Assembly (NCBI GenBank): GCA_946800325.1
Contig: CAMPEJ010000003.1
Coordinates: forward strand, 1,054,001 to 1,118,000
Direction: 5' to 3'
Origin: Luzula sylvatica
Lineage: Eukaryota; Streptophyta; Magnoliopsida; Poales; Juncaceae
DNA: 64,000 bases
The notes beneath the pieces are model-generated. The model was given only the letters and a program-made list of their open reading frames with translations. It had not been told where the DNA came from and searched no databases. The stretch's first letter is position 1. Each line of letters begins with the position of its first letter. A program made the position numbers and the translations under genes. Positions 1 through 11,284 of the stretch are shown in pieces.

Positions 1-41
1 CAAATGATCTCAAAATACGTTATTTGAACTCCCCAAAGCAT

Positions 42-54
42 AAACAAATTGTTT
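42..54. repeat. Mini-dyad AAACA-N3-TGTTT, recurring (example)
   Basis: Five-base arms flank a three-base loop at 47-49. Position 47 in the loop is one of the main variable sites of the array (A, G or C). The CCG variant (positions 45-47) and the G51A variant (ATTATTTTG) each break one arm pair. A function as a DNA hairpin is inference. Confidence 0.7.
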
Positions 55-128
55 TGAATCGAAAAACAAACTTTCTTAGTGTTTGTAAATTTTGGTGAAA
101 TGTTATGTAGTAAAAGATACGATTCAAA
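53..128. repeat. Inverted 9-bp pair, recurring in most monomers (example)
   Basis: TTTGAATCG at 53-61 is the exact reverse complement of CGATTCAAA at 120-128. The pair recurs in most monomers, so the two half-sites alternate along the array at centre-to-centre distances of about 67 and 57 bp, close to half a monomer. Variants GAATTG, CGAATGATC and CGGTTC break it in some units. Whether it folds as a cruciform or binds a protein is unknown. Confidence 0.8.
66..86. repeat. Dyad ACAAAC-N9-GTTTGT, recurring (example)
   Basis: Perfect six-base arms at 66-71 and 81-86 flank a nine-base loop. Two common variants, AGTATTTG (position 81) and AGTGCTTG (position 82), fall in the right arm and destroy a pair, so the dyad is common but not invariant. 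Confidence 0.72.
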
Positions 129-152
129 TGATCTCAAAATACGTTATTTGAA
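123..152. repeat. Dyad TTCAAAT-N16-ATTTGAA spanning the monomer junction (example)
   Basis: Seven-base arms at 123-129 and 146-152 surround the variable GATCTC/GATGTA/GATCTA segment. It occurs at most monomer junctions and is lost in units with TTACTTGAAC, TTCTTTGAAC or TTATTTTAAC. Confidence 0.72.
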
Positions 153-2728
153 CTCCCCAAAGCATAAACAAATTGTTTTCAATCGAAAAACAAACTTTCT
201 TAGTGTTTGTAAATTTTGGTAAAATCTAATGTGGTAAAAGATACGATTCAAATGATCTCAAAATACGTTATTTGAACTCCCCAAAACATAAACAAATTGT
301 TTTGAACCGAAAAACAAACTTTCTTAGTGTTTGTAAATTTTGGTGAAATGTTATGTGGTAAAAGATACGATTCGAATGATCTAAAAATATGTTATTTGAA
401 CTCCCCAAAGCATAAACAAATTGTTTTGAATCGAAAAACAAACTTTCTTAGTGTTTGTAAATTTTGGTGAAATGTTATGTGGTAAAAGATACGATTCCAT
501 TGATCTCAAAATACGTTATTTGAACTCCCCAAAGCATAAACAGATTGTTTTGAATCGAAAAACAAACTTTCTTAGTGTTTGTAAATTTTGGTGAAATGTT
601 ATATGGAAAAAGATACGATTCAAATGATCTCAAATTACGTTATTTGAACTCCCCAAAGCATAAACAGAATGTTTTGAATCGAAAAACAAACTTTCTTAGT
701 GTTTGTAAATTTTGGCGAAATGTTATGTGGTAAAAGATACGATTCAAATGATCTCAAAATACGTAATTTGAACTCCCCAAACCATAAACAAATTGTTTTG
801 AATCGAAAAACAAACTTTCTTAGTGTTTGTAAATTTTGGTAAAATGTTATGTGGTAAAAGATACGATTCAAATGATCTCAAAATACGTTATTTGAACTCC
901 CCAAAGCATAAACAGATTGTTTTGAATCGAAAAACAAACTTTCTTAGTGTTTGTAAATTTTGGTAAAATGTTATGTGGTAAAAGATACGATTCAAATGAT
1001 CTCAAAATACGTTATTTGAACTCCCCAAAGCATAAACAGATTGTTTTGAATCGAAAAACAAACTTTCTTAGTGTTTGTAAATTTGGGTAAAATGTTATGT
1101 GGTAAACGATACGATTCAAATGATCTCAAAATACGTTATTTGAACTCCCCAAAGCATAAACAGATTGTTTTGAATCGAAAAACAAACTTTCTTAGTGTTT
1201 GTAAATTTTGGTGAAATGTTATGTGGTAAACGATAGGATTCAAATGATCTCAAAATACGTTATTTGAACTCCCCAAAGCATAAACACGTTGTTTTGAATC
1301 GAAAAACAAACTTTCTTAGTGTTTGTAAATTTTGGTAAAATGTTATGTGGTAAACGATACGATTCAAATGATCTCAAAATACGTTATTTGAACTCCCCAA
1401 AGCATAAACAAATTGTTTTGAATTGAAAAACAAACTTTCTTAGTGTTTGTAAATTTTGGTGAAATGTTATGTAGTAAAAGATACGATTCAAATGATCTCA
1501 AAATACGTTATTTGAACTCCCCAAAGCATAAACACATTGTTTTGAATCGAAAAACAAACTTTATTAGTGTTTGTAAATTTTGGTGAAATGTTATGTTGTA
1601 AAAGATACGATTCAAATGATCTAACAATACGTTATTTGAACTCCCCAAAGCATAAACAAATTGTTTTGAATCGAAAAACAAACTGTCTTAGTGTTTGTAA
1701 ATTTTGGTGAAATGTTATGTGGTAAAAGATACGATTCAAATGATCTAAAAATATGTTATTTGAACTCCACAAAGCATAAACAAATTGTTTTGAATCGAAA
1801 AACAAACTGTCTTAGTGTTTGTAAATTTTGGTGAAATGTTATGTAGTAAAAGATACGATTCAAATGATCTCAAAATACGTTCTTTGAACTCCCCAAAGCA
1901 TAAACAAATTGTTTTGAATCGAAAAACAAACTGTCTTAGTGTTTGTAAATTTTGGTGAAATGTTATGTGGTAAAAGATACGGTTCAAATGATCTCAAAAT
2001 GCGTTATTTGAACTCCCCAAAGCATAAACAAATTGTTTTGAATCGAAAAACAAACTGTCTTAGTGTTTGTAAATTTTGGTGAAATGTTATGTGGTAAAAA
2101 ATACGATTCAAATGATCTCAAAATACGTTATTTGAACTCCCCAAAGCATAAACAAATTGTTTTGAATCGACAAACAAACTTTCTTAGTGTTTGTAAATTT
2201 TGGTGAAATGTTATGTGGTAAAAGATACGATTCAAATGATCTCAAAATACGTTATTTGAACTCCCCAAAGCATAAACAGATTGTTTTGAATCGAAAAACA
2301 AACTTTCTTAGTGTTTGTAAATTTTGGTGCAATGTTATGTGGTAAAAGATACGATTCAAATGATCTCAAAATACATTATTTGAACTCCCCAAAGCATAAA
2401 CAGATTGTTTTGAATCGAAAAACAAACTTTCTTAGTGTTTGTAAATTTTGGTGAAATGTTATGTGGTAAAAGATATAATTCCAATGATCTCAAAATACGT
2501 TATTTGAACTCCCCAAAGCATAAACAGATTGTTTTGAATCGAAAAACAAACTTTCTTAGTGTTTGTAAATTTTGGTGAAATGTTATACGGAAAAAGATAC
2601 GATTCAAATGATCTCAAATTACGTTATTTGAACTCCCCAAAGCATAAACAAATTGTTTTGAATCGAAAAACAAACTTTCTTAGTGTTTGTAAATTTTGGT
2701 AAAATGTTATGTGGTAAACGATACGATT
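125..2728 (+). repeat. HOR unit 1, 21 monomers (2,604 bp)
   Basis: This unit has the same monomer order as its neighbours for its first 16 monomers. After the AAAATGCG monomer at 1,985 it continues with a GAATCGACAAAC monomer (2,109) and three others, instead of the eight-monomer tail seen in units 2 to 4, so it is two monomers shorter. Private bases relative to unit 2 include GAACCG near 306, GATAGGATT near 1,236, CACGTTG near 1,288 and GAATTG near 1,423. Confidence 0.92.
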
Positions 2729-5580
2729 CAAATGATCTCAAAATACGTTATTTGAACTCCCCAAAGCATAAACAAATTGTTTTCAATCGAAAAACAAACT
2801 TTCTTAGTGTTTGTAAATTTTGGTAAAATCTAATGTGGTAAAAGATACGATTCAAATGATCTCAAAATACGTTATTTGAACTCCCCAAAACATAAACAAA
2901 TTGTTTTGAATCGAAAAACAAACTTTCTTAGTGTTTGTAAATTTTGGTGAAATGTTATGTGGTAAAAGATACGATTCGAATGATCTAAAAATATGTTATT
3001 TGAACTCCCCAAAGCATAAACAAATTGTTTTGAATCGAAAAACAAACTTTCTTAGTGTTTGTAAATTTTGGTGAAATGTTATGTGGTAAAAGATACGATT
3101 CCATTGATCTCAAAATACGTTATTTGAACTCCCCAAAGCATAAACAGATTGTTTTGAATCGAAAAACAAACTTTCTTAGTGTTTGTAAATTTTGGTGAAA
3201 TGTTATATGGAAAAAGATACGATTCAAATGATCTCAAATTACGTTATTTGAACTCCCCAAAGCATAAACAGAATGTTTTGAATCGAAAAACAAACTTTCT
3301 TAGTGTTTGTAAATTTTGGCGAAATGTTATGTGGTAAAAGATACGATTCAAATGATCTCAAAATACGTAATTTGAACTCCCCAAACCATAAACAAATTGT
3401 TTTGAATCGAAAAACAAACTTTCTTAGTGTTTGTAAATTTTGGTAAAATGTTATGTGGTAAAAGATACGATTCAAATGATCTCAAAATACGTTATTTGAA
3501 CTCCCCAAAGCATAAACAGATTGTTTTGAATCGAAAAACAAACTTTCTTAGTGTTTGTAAATTTTGGTAAAATGTTATGTGGTAAAAGATACGATTCAAA
3601 TGATCTCAAAATACGTTATTTGAACTCCCCAAAGCATAAACAGATTGTTTTGAATCGAAAAACAAACTTTCTTAGTGTTTGTAAATTTGGGTAAAATGTT
3701 ATGTGGTAAACGATACGATTCAAATGATCTCAAAATACGTTATTTGAACTCCCCAAAGCATAAACAGATTGTTTTGAATCGAAAAACAAACTTTCTTAGT
3801 GTTTGTAAATTTTGGTGAAATGTTATGTGGTAAACGATACGATTCAAATGATCTCAAAATACGTTATTTGAACTCCCCAAAGCATAAACACATTGTTTTG
3901 AATCGAAAAACAAACTTTCTTAGTGTTTGTAAATTTTGGTAAAATGTTATGTGGTAAACGATACGATTCAAATGATCTCAAAATACGTTATTTGAACTCC
4001 CCAAAGCATAAACAAATTGTTTTGAATCGAAAAACAAACTTTCTTAGTGTTTGTAAATTTTGGTGAAATGTTATGTAGTAAAAGATACGATTCAAATGAT
4101 CTCAAAATACGTTATTTGAACTCCCCAAAGCATAAACACATTGTTTTGAATCGAAAAACAAACTTTATTAGTGTTTGTAAATTTTGGTGAAATGTTATGT
4201 TGTAAAAGATACGATTCAAATGATCTAACAATACGTTATTTGAACTCCCCAAAGCATAAACAAATTGTTTTGAATCGAAAAACAAACTGTCTTAGTGTTT
4301 GTAAATTTTGGTGAAATGTTATGTGGTAAAAGATACGATTCAAATGATCTAAAAATATGTTATTTGAACTCCACAAAGCATAAACAAATTGTTTTGAATC
4401 GAAAAACAAACTGTCTTAGTGTTTGTAAATTTTGGTGAAATGTTATGTAGTAAAAGATACGATTCAAATGATCTCAAAATACGTTCTTTGAACTCCCCAA
4501 AGCATAAACAAATTGTTTTGAATCGAAAAACAAACTGTCTTAGTGTTTGTAAATTTTGGTGAAATGTTATGTGGTAAAAGATACGGTTCAAATGATCTCA
4601 AAATGCGTTATTTGAACTCCCCAAAGCATAAACAAATTGTTTTGAATCGAAAAACAAACTGTCTTAGTGTTTGTAAATTTTGGTGAAATGTTATGTGGTA
4701 AAAAATACGATTCAAATGATCTCAAAATGCGTTATTTGAACTCCCCAAAGCATAAACAAATTGTTTTGAATCGAAAAACAAACTTTCTTAGTGTTTGTAA
4801 ATTTTGGTGAAATGTTATGTGGTAAAAGATACGATTCAAATGATGTAAAAATACGTTATTTGAACTCCCCAAAGCATAAACAAATTGTTTTGAATCGAAA
4901 AACAAACTTTCTTAGTGTTTGTAAATTTTGGTGAAATGTTATGTGGTAAAAGATACGATTCAAATGATGTAAAAATACGTTATTTGAACTCCCCAAAGCA
5001 TAAACCGATTGTTTTGAATCGAAAAACAAACTTTCTTAGTATTTGTAAATTTTGGTGAAATGTTATGTGGTAAAAGATACGATTCAAATGATCTCAAAAT
5101 ACGTTATTTGAACTCCCCAAAGCATAAACCGATTGTTTTGAATCGAAAAACAAACTTTCTTAGTATTTGTAAATTTTGGTGAAATGCTATGTGGTAAAAG
5201 ATACGATTCAAATGATCTCAAAATACGTTATTTGAACTCTCCAAAGCATAAACAGATTGTTTTGAATCGAAAAACAAACTTTCTTAGTGTTTGTAAATTT
5301 TGGTGAAATGTTATGTGGTAAAAGATACGATTCAAATGATCTCAAAATACGTTATTTGAACTCCCCAAAGCATAAACAAATTGTTTTGAATCGAAAAACA
5401 AACTTTCTTAGTGTTTGTAAATTTTGGTGAAATGTTATGTGGTAAAAGATACGATTCAAATGATCTCAAAATACGTTATTTGAACTCCCCAAAGCATAAA
5501 CAAATTGTTTTGAATCGAAAAACAAACTTTCTTAGTGTTTGTAAATTTTGGTAAAATGTTATGTGGTAAACGATACGATT
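2729..5580 (+). repeat. HOR unit 2, 23 monomers (2,852 bp)
   Basis: First full 23-mer. After its AAAATGCG monomer (4,589) it carries a second AAAATGCG monomer (4,713), two GATGTAAAA monomers, two AAACCGATTG/AGTATTTG monomers and a GAACTCTCC monomer before returning to the start. A private base is the C of GAAATGCTATG at 5,187. Confidence 0.93.
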
Positions 5581-8432
5581 CAAATGATCTCAAAATACGT
5601 TATTTGAACTCCCCAAAGCATAAACAAATTGTTTTCAATCGAAAAACAAACTTTCTTAGTGTTTGTAAATTTTGGTAAAATCTAATGTGCTAAAAAATAC
5701 GATTCAAATGATCTCAAAATACGTTATTTGAACTCCCCAAAACATAAACAAATTGTTTTGAATCGAAAAACAAACTTTCTTAGTGTTTGTAAATTTTGGT
5801 GAAATGTTATGTGGTAAAAGATACGATTCGAATGATCTAAAAATATGTTATTTGAACTCCCCAAAGCATAAACAAGTTGTTTTGAATCGAAAAACAAACT
5901 TTCTTAGTGTTTGTAAATTTTGGTGAAATGTTATGTGGTAAAAGATACGATTCCATTGATCTCAAAATACGTTATTTGAACTCCCCAAAGCATAAACAGA
6001 TTGTTTTGAATCGAAAAACAAACTTTCTTAGTGTTTGTAAATTTTGGTGAAATGTTATATGGAAAAAGATACGATTCAAATGATCTCAAATTACGTTATT
6101 TGAACTCCCCAAAGCATAAACAGAATGTTTTGAATCGAAAAACAAACTTTCTTAGTGTTTGTAAATTTTGGCGAAATGTTATGTGGTAAAAGATACGATT
6201 CAAATGATCTCAAAATACGTAATTTGAACTCCCCAAACCATAAACAAATTGTTTTGAATCGAAAAACAAACTTTCTTAGTGTTTGTAAATTTTGGTAAAA
6301 TGTTATGTGGTAAAAGATACGATTCAAATGATCTCAAAATACGTTATTTGAACTCCCCAAAGCATAAACAGATTGTTTTGAATCGAAAAACAAACTTTCT
6401 TAGTGTTTGTAAATTTTGGTAAAATGTTATGTGGTAAAAGATACGATTCAAATGATCTCAAAATACGTTATTTGAACTCCCCAAAGCATAAACAGATTGT
6501 TTTGAATCGAAAAACAAACTTTCTTAGTGTTTGTAAATTTGGGTAAAATGTTATGTGGTAAACGATACGATTCAAATGATCTCAAAATACGTTATTTGAA
6601 CTCCCCAAAGCATAAACAGATTGTTTTGAATCGAAAAACAAACTTTCTTAGTGTTTGTAAATTTTGGTGAAATGTTATGTGGTAAACGATACGATTCAAA
6701 TGATCTCAAAATACGTTATTTGAACTCCCCAAAGCATAAACACATTGTTTTGAATCGAAAAACAAACTTTCTTAGTGTTTGTAAATTTTGGTAAAATGTT
6801 ATGTGGTAAACGATACGATTCAAATGATCTCAAAATACGTTATTTGAACTCCCCAAAGCATAAACAAATTGTTTTGAATCGAAAAACAAACTTTCTTAGT
6901 GTTTGTAAATTTTGGTGAAATGTTATGTAGTAAAAGATACGATTCAAATGATCTCAAAATACGTTATTTGAACTCCCCAAAGCATAAACACATTGTTTTG
7001 AATCGAAAAACAAACTTTATTAGTGTTTGTAAATTTTGGTGAAATGTTATGTTGTAAAAGATACGATTCAAATGATCTAACAATACGTTATTTGAACTCC
7101 CCAAAGCATAAACAAATTGTTTTGAATCGAAAAACAAACTGTCTTAGTGTTTGTAAATTTTGGTGAAATGTTATGTGGTAAAAGATACGATTCAAATGAT
7201 CTAAAAATATGTTATTTGAACTCCACAAAGCATAAACAAATTGTTTTGAATCGAAAAACAAACTGTCTTAGTGTTTGTAAATTTTGGTGAAATGTTATGT
7301 AGTAAAAGATACGATTCAAATGATCTCAAAATACGTTCTTTGAACTCCCCAAAGCATAAACAAATTGTTTTGAATCGAAAAACAAACTGTCTTAGTGTTT
7401 GTAAATTTTGGTGAAATGTTATGTGGTAAAAGATACGGTTCAAATGATCTCAAAATGCGTTATTTGAACTCCCCAAAGCATAAACAAATTGTTTTGAATC
7501 GAAAAACAAACTGTCTTAGTGTTTGTAAATTTTGGTGAAATGTTATGTGGTAAAAAATACGATTCAAATGATCTCAAAATGCGTTATTTGAACTCCCCAA
7601 AGCATAAACAAATTGTTTTGAATCGAAAAACAAACTTTCTTAGTGTTTGTAAATTTTGGTGAAATGTTATGTGGTAAAAGATACGATTCAAATGATGTAA
7701 AAATACGTTATTTGAACTCCCCAAAGCATAAACAAATTGTTTTGAATCGAAAAACAAACTTTCTTAGTGTTTGTAAATTTTGGTGAAATGTTATGTGGTA
7801 AAAGATACGATTCAAATGATGTAAAAATACGTTATTTGAACTCCCCAAAGCATAAACCGATTGTTTTGAATCGAAAAACAAACTTTCTTAGTATTTGTAA
7901 ATTTTGGTGAAATGTTATGTGGTAAAAGATACGATTCAAATGATCTCAAAATACGTTATTTGAACTCCCCAAAGCATAAACCGATTGTTTTGAATCGAAA
8001 AACAAACTTTCTTAGTATTTGTAAATTTTGGTGAAATGTTATGTGGTAAAAGATACGATTCAAATGATCTCAAAATACGTTATTTGAACTCTCCAAAGCA
8101 TAAACAGATTGTTTTGAATCGAAAAACAAACTTTCTTAGTGTTTGTAAATTTTGGTGAAATGTTATGTGGTAAAAGATACGATTCAAATGATCTCAAAAT
8201 ACGTTATTTGAACTCCCCAAAGCATAAACAAATTGTTTTGAATCGAAAAACAAACTTTCTTAGTGTTTGTAAATTTTGGTGAAATGTTATGTGGTAAAAG
8301 ATACGATTCAAATGATCTCAAAATACGTTATTTGAACTCCCCAAAGCATAAACAAATTGTTTTGAATCGAAAAACAAACTTTCTTAGTGTTTGTAAATTT
8401 TGGTAAAATGTTATGTGGTAAACGATACGATT
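5581..8432 (+). repeat. HOR unit 3, 23 monomers (2,852 bp)
   Basis: Same monomer order as unit 2. Reading it against unit 4 at a 2,852-bp shift I saw only three differences: C at 5,690 (GTGCTAAAA), G at 5,876 (AACAAGTTG), and a change in unit 4 at 9,608. That suggests about 99.9% identity by eye; an alignment would give the exact value. Confidence 0.93.
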
Positions 8433-11284
8433 CAAATGATCTCAAAATACGTTATTTGAACTCCCCAAAGCATAAACAAATTGTTTTCAATCGAAAAACA
8501 AACTTTCTTAGTGTTTGTAAATTTTGGTAAAATCTAATGTGGTAAAAAATACGATTCAAATGATCTCAAAATACGTTATTTGAACTCCCCAAAACATAAA
8601 CAAATTGTTTTGAATCGAAAAACAAACTTTCTTAGTGTTTGTAAATTTTGGTGAAATGTTATGTGGTAAAAGATACGATTCGAATGATCTAAAAATATGT
8701 TATTTGAACTCCCCAAAGCATAAACAAATTGTTTTGAATCGAAAAACAAACTTTCTTAGTGTTTGTAAATTTTGGTGAAATGTTATGTGGTAAAAGATAC
8801 GATTCCATTGATCTCAAAATACGTTATTTGAACTCCCCAAAGCATAAACAGATTGTTTTGAATCGAAAAACAAACTTTCTTAGTGTTTGTAAATTTTGGT
8901 GAAATGTTATATGGAAAAAGATACGATTCAAATGATCTCAAATTACGTTATTTGAACTCCCCAAAGCATAAACAGAATGTTTTGAATCGAAAAACAAACT
9001 TTCTTAGTGTTTGTAAATTTTGGCGAAATGTTATGTGGTAAAAGATACGATTCAAATGATCTCAAAATACGTAATTTGAACTCCCCAAACCATAAACAAA
9101 TTGTTTTGAATCGAAAAACAAACTTTCTTAGTGTTTGTAAATTTTGGTAAAATGTTATGTGGTAAAAGATACGATTCAAATGATCTCAAAATACGTTATT
9201 TGAACTCCCCAAAGCATAAACAGATTGTTTTGAATCGAAAAACAAACTTTCTTAGTGTTTGTAAATTTTGGTAAAATGTTATGTGGTAAAAGATACGATT
9301 CAAATGATCTCAAAATACGTTATTTGAACTCCCCAAAGCATAAACAGATTGTTTTGAATCGAAAAACAAACTTTCTTAGTGTTTGTAAATTTGGGTAAAA
9401 TGTTATGTGGTAAACGATACGATTCAAATGATCTCAAAATACGTTATTTGAACTCCCCAAAGCATAAACAGATTGTTTTGAATCGAAAAACAAACTTTCT
9501 TAGTGTTTGTAAATTTTGGTGAAATGTTATGTGGTAAACGATACGATTCAAATGATCTCAAAATACGTTATTTGAACTCCCCAAAGCATAAACACATTGT
9601 TTTGAATGGAAAAACAAACTTTCTTAGTGTTTGTAAATTTTGGTAAAATGTTATGTGGTAAACGATACGATTCAAATGATCTCAAAATACGTTATTTGAA
9701 CTCCCCAAAGCATAAACAAATTGTTTTGAATCGAAAAACAAACTTTCTTAGTGTTTGTAAATTTTGGTGAAATGTTATGTAGTAAAAGATACGATTCAAA
9801 TGATCTCAAAATACGTTATTTGAACTCCCCAAAGCATAAACACATTGTTTTGAATCGAAAAACAAACTTTATTAGTGTTTGTAAATTTTGGTGAAATGTT
9901 ATGTTGTAAAAGATACGATTCAAATGATCTAACAATACGTTATTTGAACTCCCCAAAGCATAAACAAATTGTTTTGAATCGAAAAACAAACTGTCTTAGT
10001 GTTTGTAAATTTTGGTGAAATGTTATGTGGTAAAAGATACGATTCAAATGATCTAAAAATATGTTATTTGAACTCCACAAAGCATAAACAAATTGTTTTG
10101 AATCGAAAAACAAACTGTCTTAGTGTTTGTAAATTTTGGTGAAATGTTATGTAGTAAAAGATACGATTCAAATGATCTCAAAATACGTTCTTTGAACTCC
10201 CCAAAGCATAAACAAATTGTTTTGAATCGAAAAACAAACTGTCTTAGTGTTTGTAAATTTTGGTGAAATGTTATGTGGTAAAAGATACGGTTCAAATGAT
10301 CTCAAAATGCGTTATTTGAACTCCCCAAAGCATAAACAAATTGTTTTGAATCGAAAAACAAACTGTCTTAGTGTTTGTAAATTTTGGTGAAATGTTATGT
10401 GGTAAAAAATACGATTCAAATGATCTCAAAATGCGTTATTTGAACTCCCCAAAGCATAAACAAATTGTTTTGAATCGAAAAACAAACTTTCTTAGTGTTT
10501 GTAAATTTTGGTGAAATGTTATGTGGTAAAAGATACGATTCAAATGATGTAAAAATACGTTATTTGAACTCCCCAAAGCATAAACAAATTGTTTTGAATC
10601 GAAAAACAAACTTTCTTAGTGTTTGTAAATTTTGGTGAAATGTTATGTGGTAAAAGATACGATTCAAATGATGTAAAAATACGTTATTTGAACTCCCCAA
10701 AGCATAAACCGATTGTTTTGAATCGAAAAACAAACTTTCTTAGTATTTGTAAATTTTGGTGAAATGTTATGTGGTAAAAGATACGATTCAAATGATCTCA
10801 AAATACGTTATTTGAACTCCCCAAAGCATAAACCGATTGTTTTGAATCGAAAAACAAACTTTCTTAGTATTTGTAAATTTTGGTGAAATGTTATGTGGTA
10901 AAAGATACGATTCAAATGATCTCAAAATACGTTATTTGAACTCTCCAAAGCATAAACAGATTGTTTTGAATCGAAAAACAAACTTTCTTAGTGTTTGTAA
11001 ATTTTGGTGAAATGTTATGTGGTAAAAGATACGATTCAAATGATCTCAAAATACGTTATTTGAACTCCCCAAAGCATAAACAAATTGTTTTGAATCGAAA
11101 AACAAACTTTCTTAGTGTTTGTAAATTTTGGTGAAATGTTATGTGGTAAAAGATACGATTCAAATGATCTCAAAATACGTTATTTGAACTCCCCAAAGCA
11201 TAAACAAATTGTTTTGAATCGAAAAACAAACTTTCTTAGTGTTTGTAAATTTTGGTAAAATGTTATGTGGTAAACGATACGATT
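8433..11284 (+). repeat. HOR unit 4, 23 monomers (2,852 bp)
   Basis: Same order as units 2 and 3. The private base noticed is G at 9,608 (GAATGGAAAAAC in place of GAATCGAAAAAC). It removes a CpG. Confidence 0.93.

Larger units (their letters stand above)
1..124 (+). repeat. Reference monomer of the satellite
   Basis: This first unit serves as the coordinate frame for variant positions. It has 34 G+C bases (27%) and three CpG sites, at 18-19, 60-61 and 120-121. It contains no CHG trinucleotide on the plus strand. Landmarks: the only C-run at 31-34, an A5 run at 62-66, the bent-type AAATTTT tract at 87-93, and an AAAA run at 112-115. Because 124 leaves remainder 1 when divided by 3, each monomer shifts the reading frame, which is incompatible with a conserved repeat protein. 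I do not recognise the sequence as a named satellite family. Confidence 0.97.

Noticed and set aside
53..70. CENP-B box
   Set aside because: The minus-strand TTTCGATTCAAAACAAT has the TTCG and a matching A, but lacks the required CGGG at the 3' end. No variant monomer restores it.
71..86. Telomere-like repeat
   Set aside because: CTTAGTGTTTG resembles fragments of TTTAGGG-type repeats only loosely and never occurs as a short tandem.
87..104. Promoter or terminator signals in the AT-rich part of the monomer
   Set aside because: TATA-like and T-run motifs are expected at 27% G+C and recur in every monomer; nothing links them to a transcript.
635..871. Short open reading frames of about 78-105 codons, repeated at 635, 1,745, 3,239, 4,349 and other places up to 63,493
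   Set aside because: They run on the minus strand across two to three satellite monomers, many using a TTG start. They recur only because the HOR recurs, and the 124-bp period shifts frame at every monomer. No ribosome-binding context, domain or codon conservation is visible.
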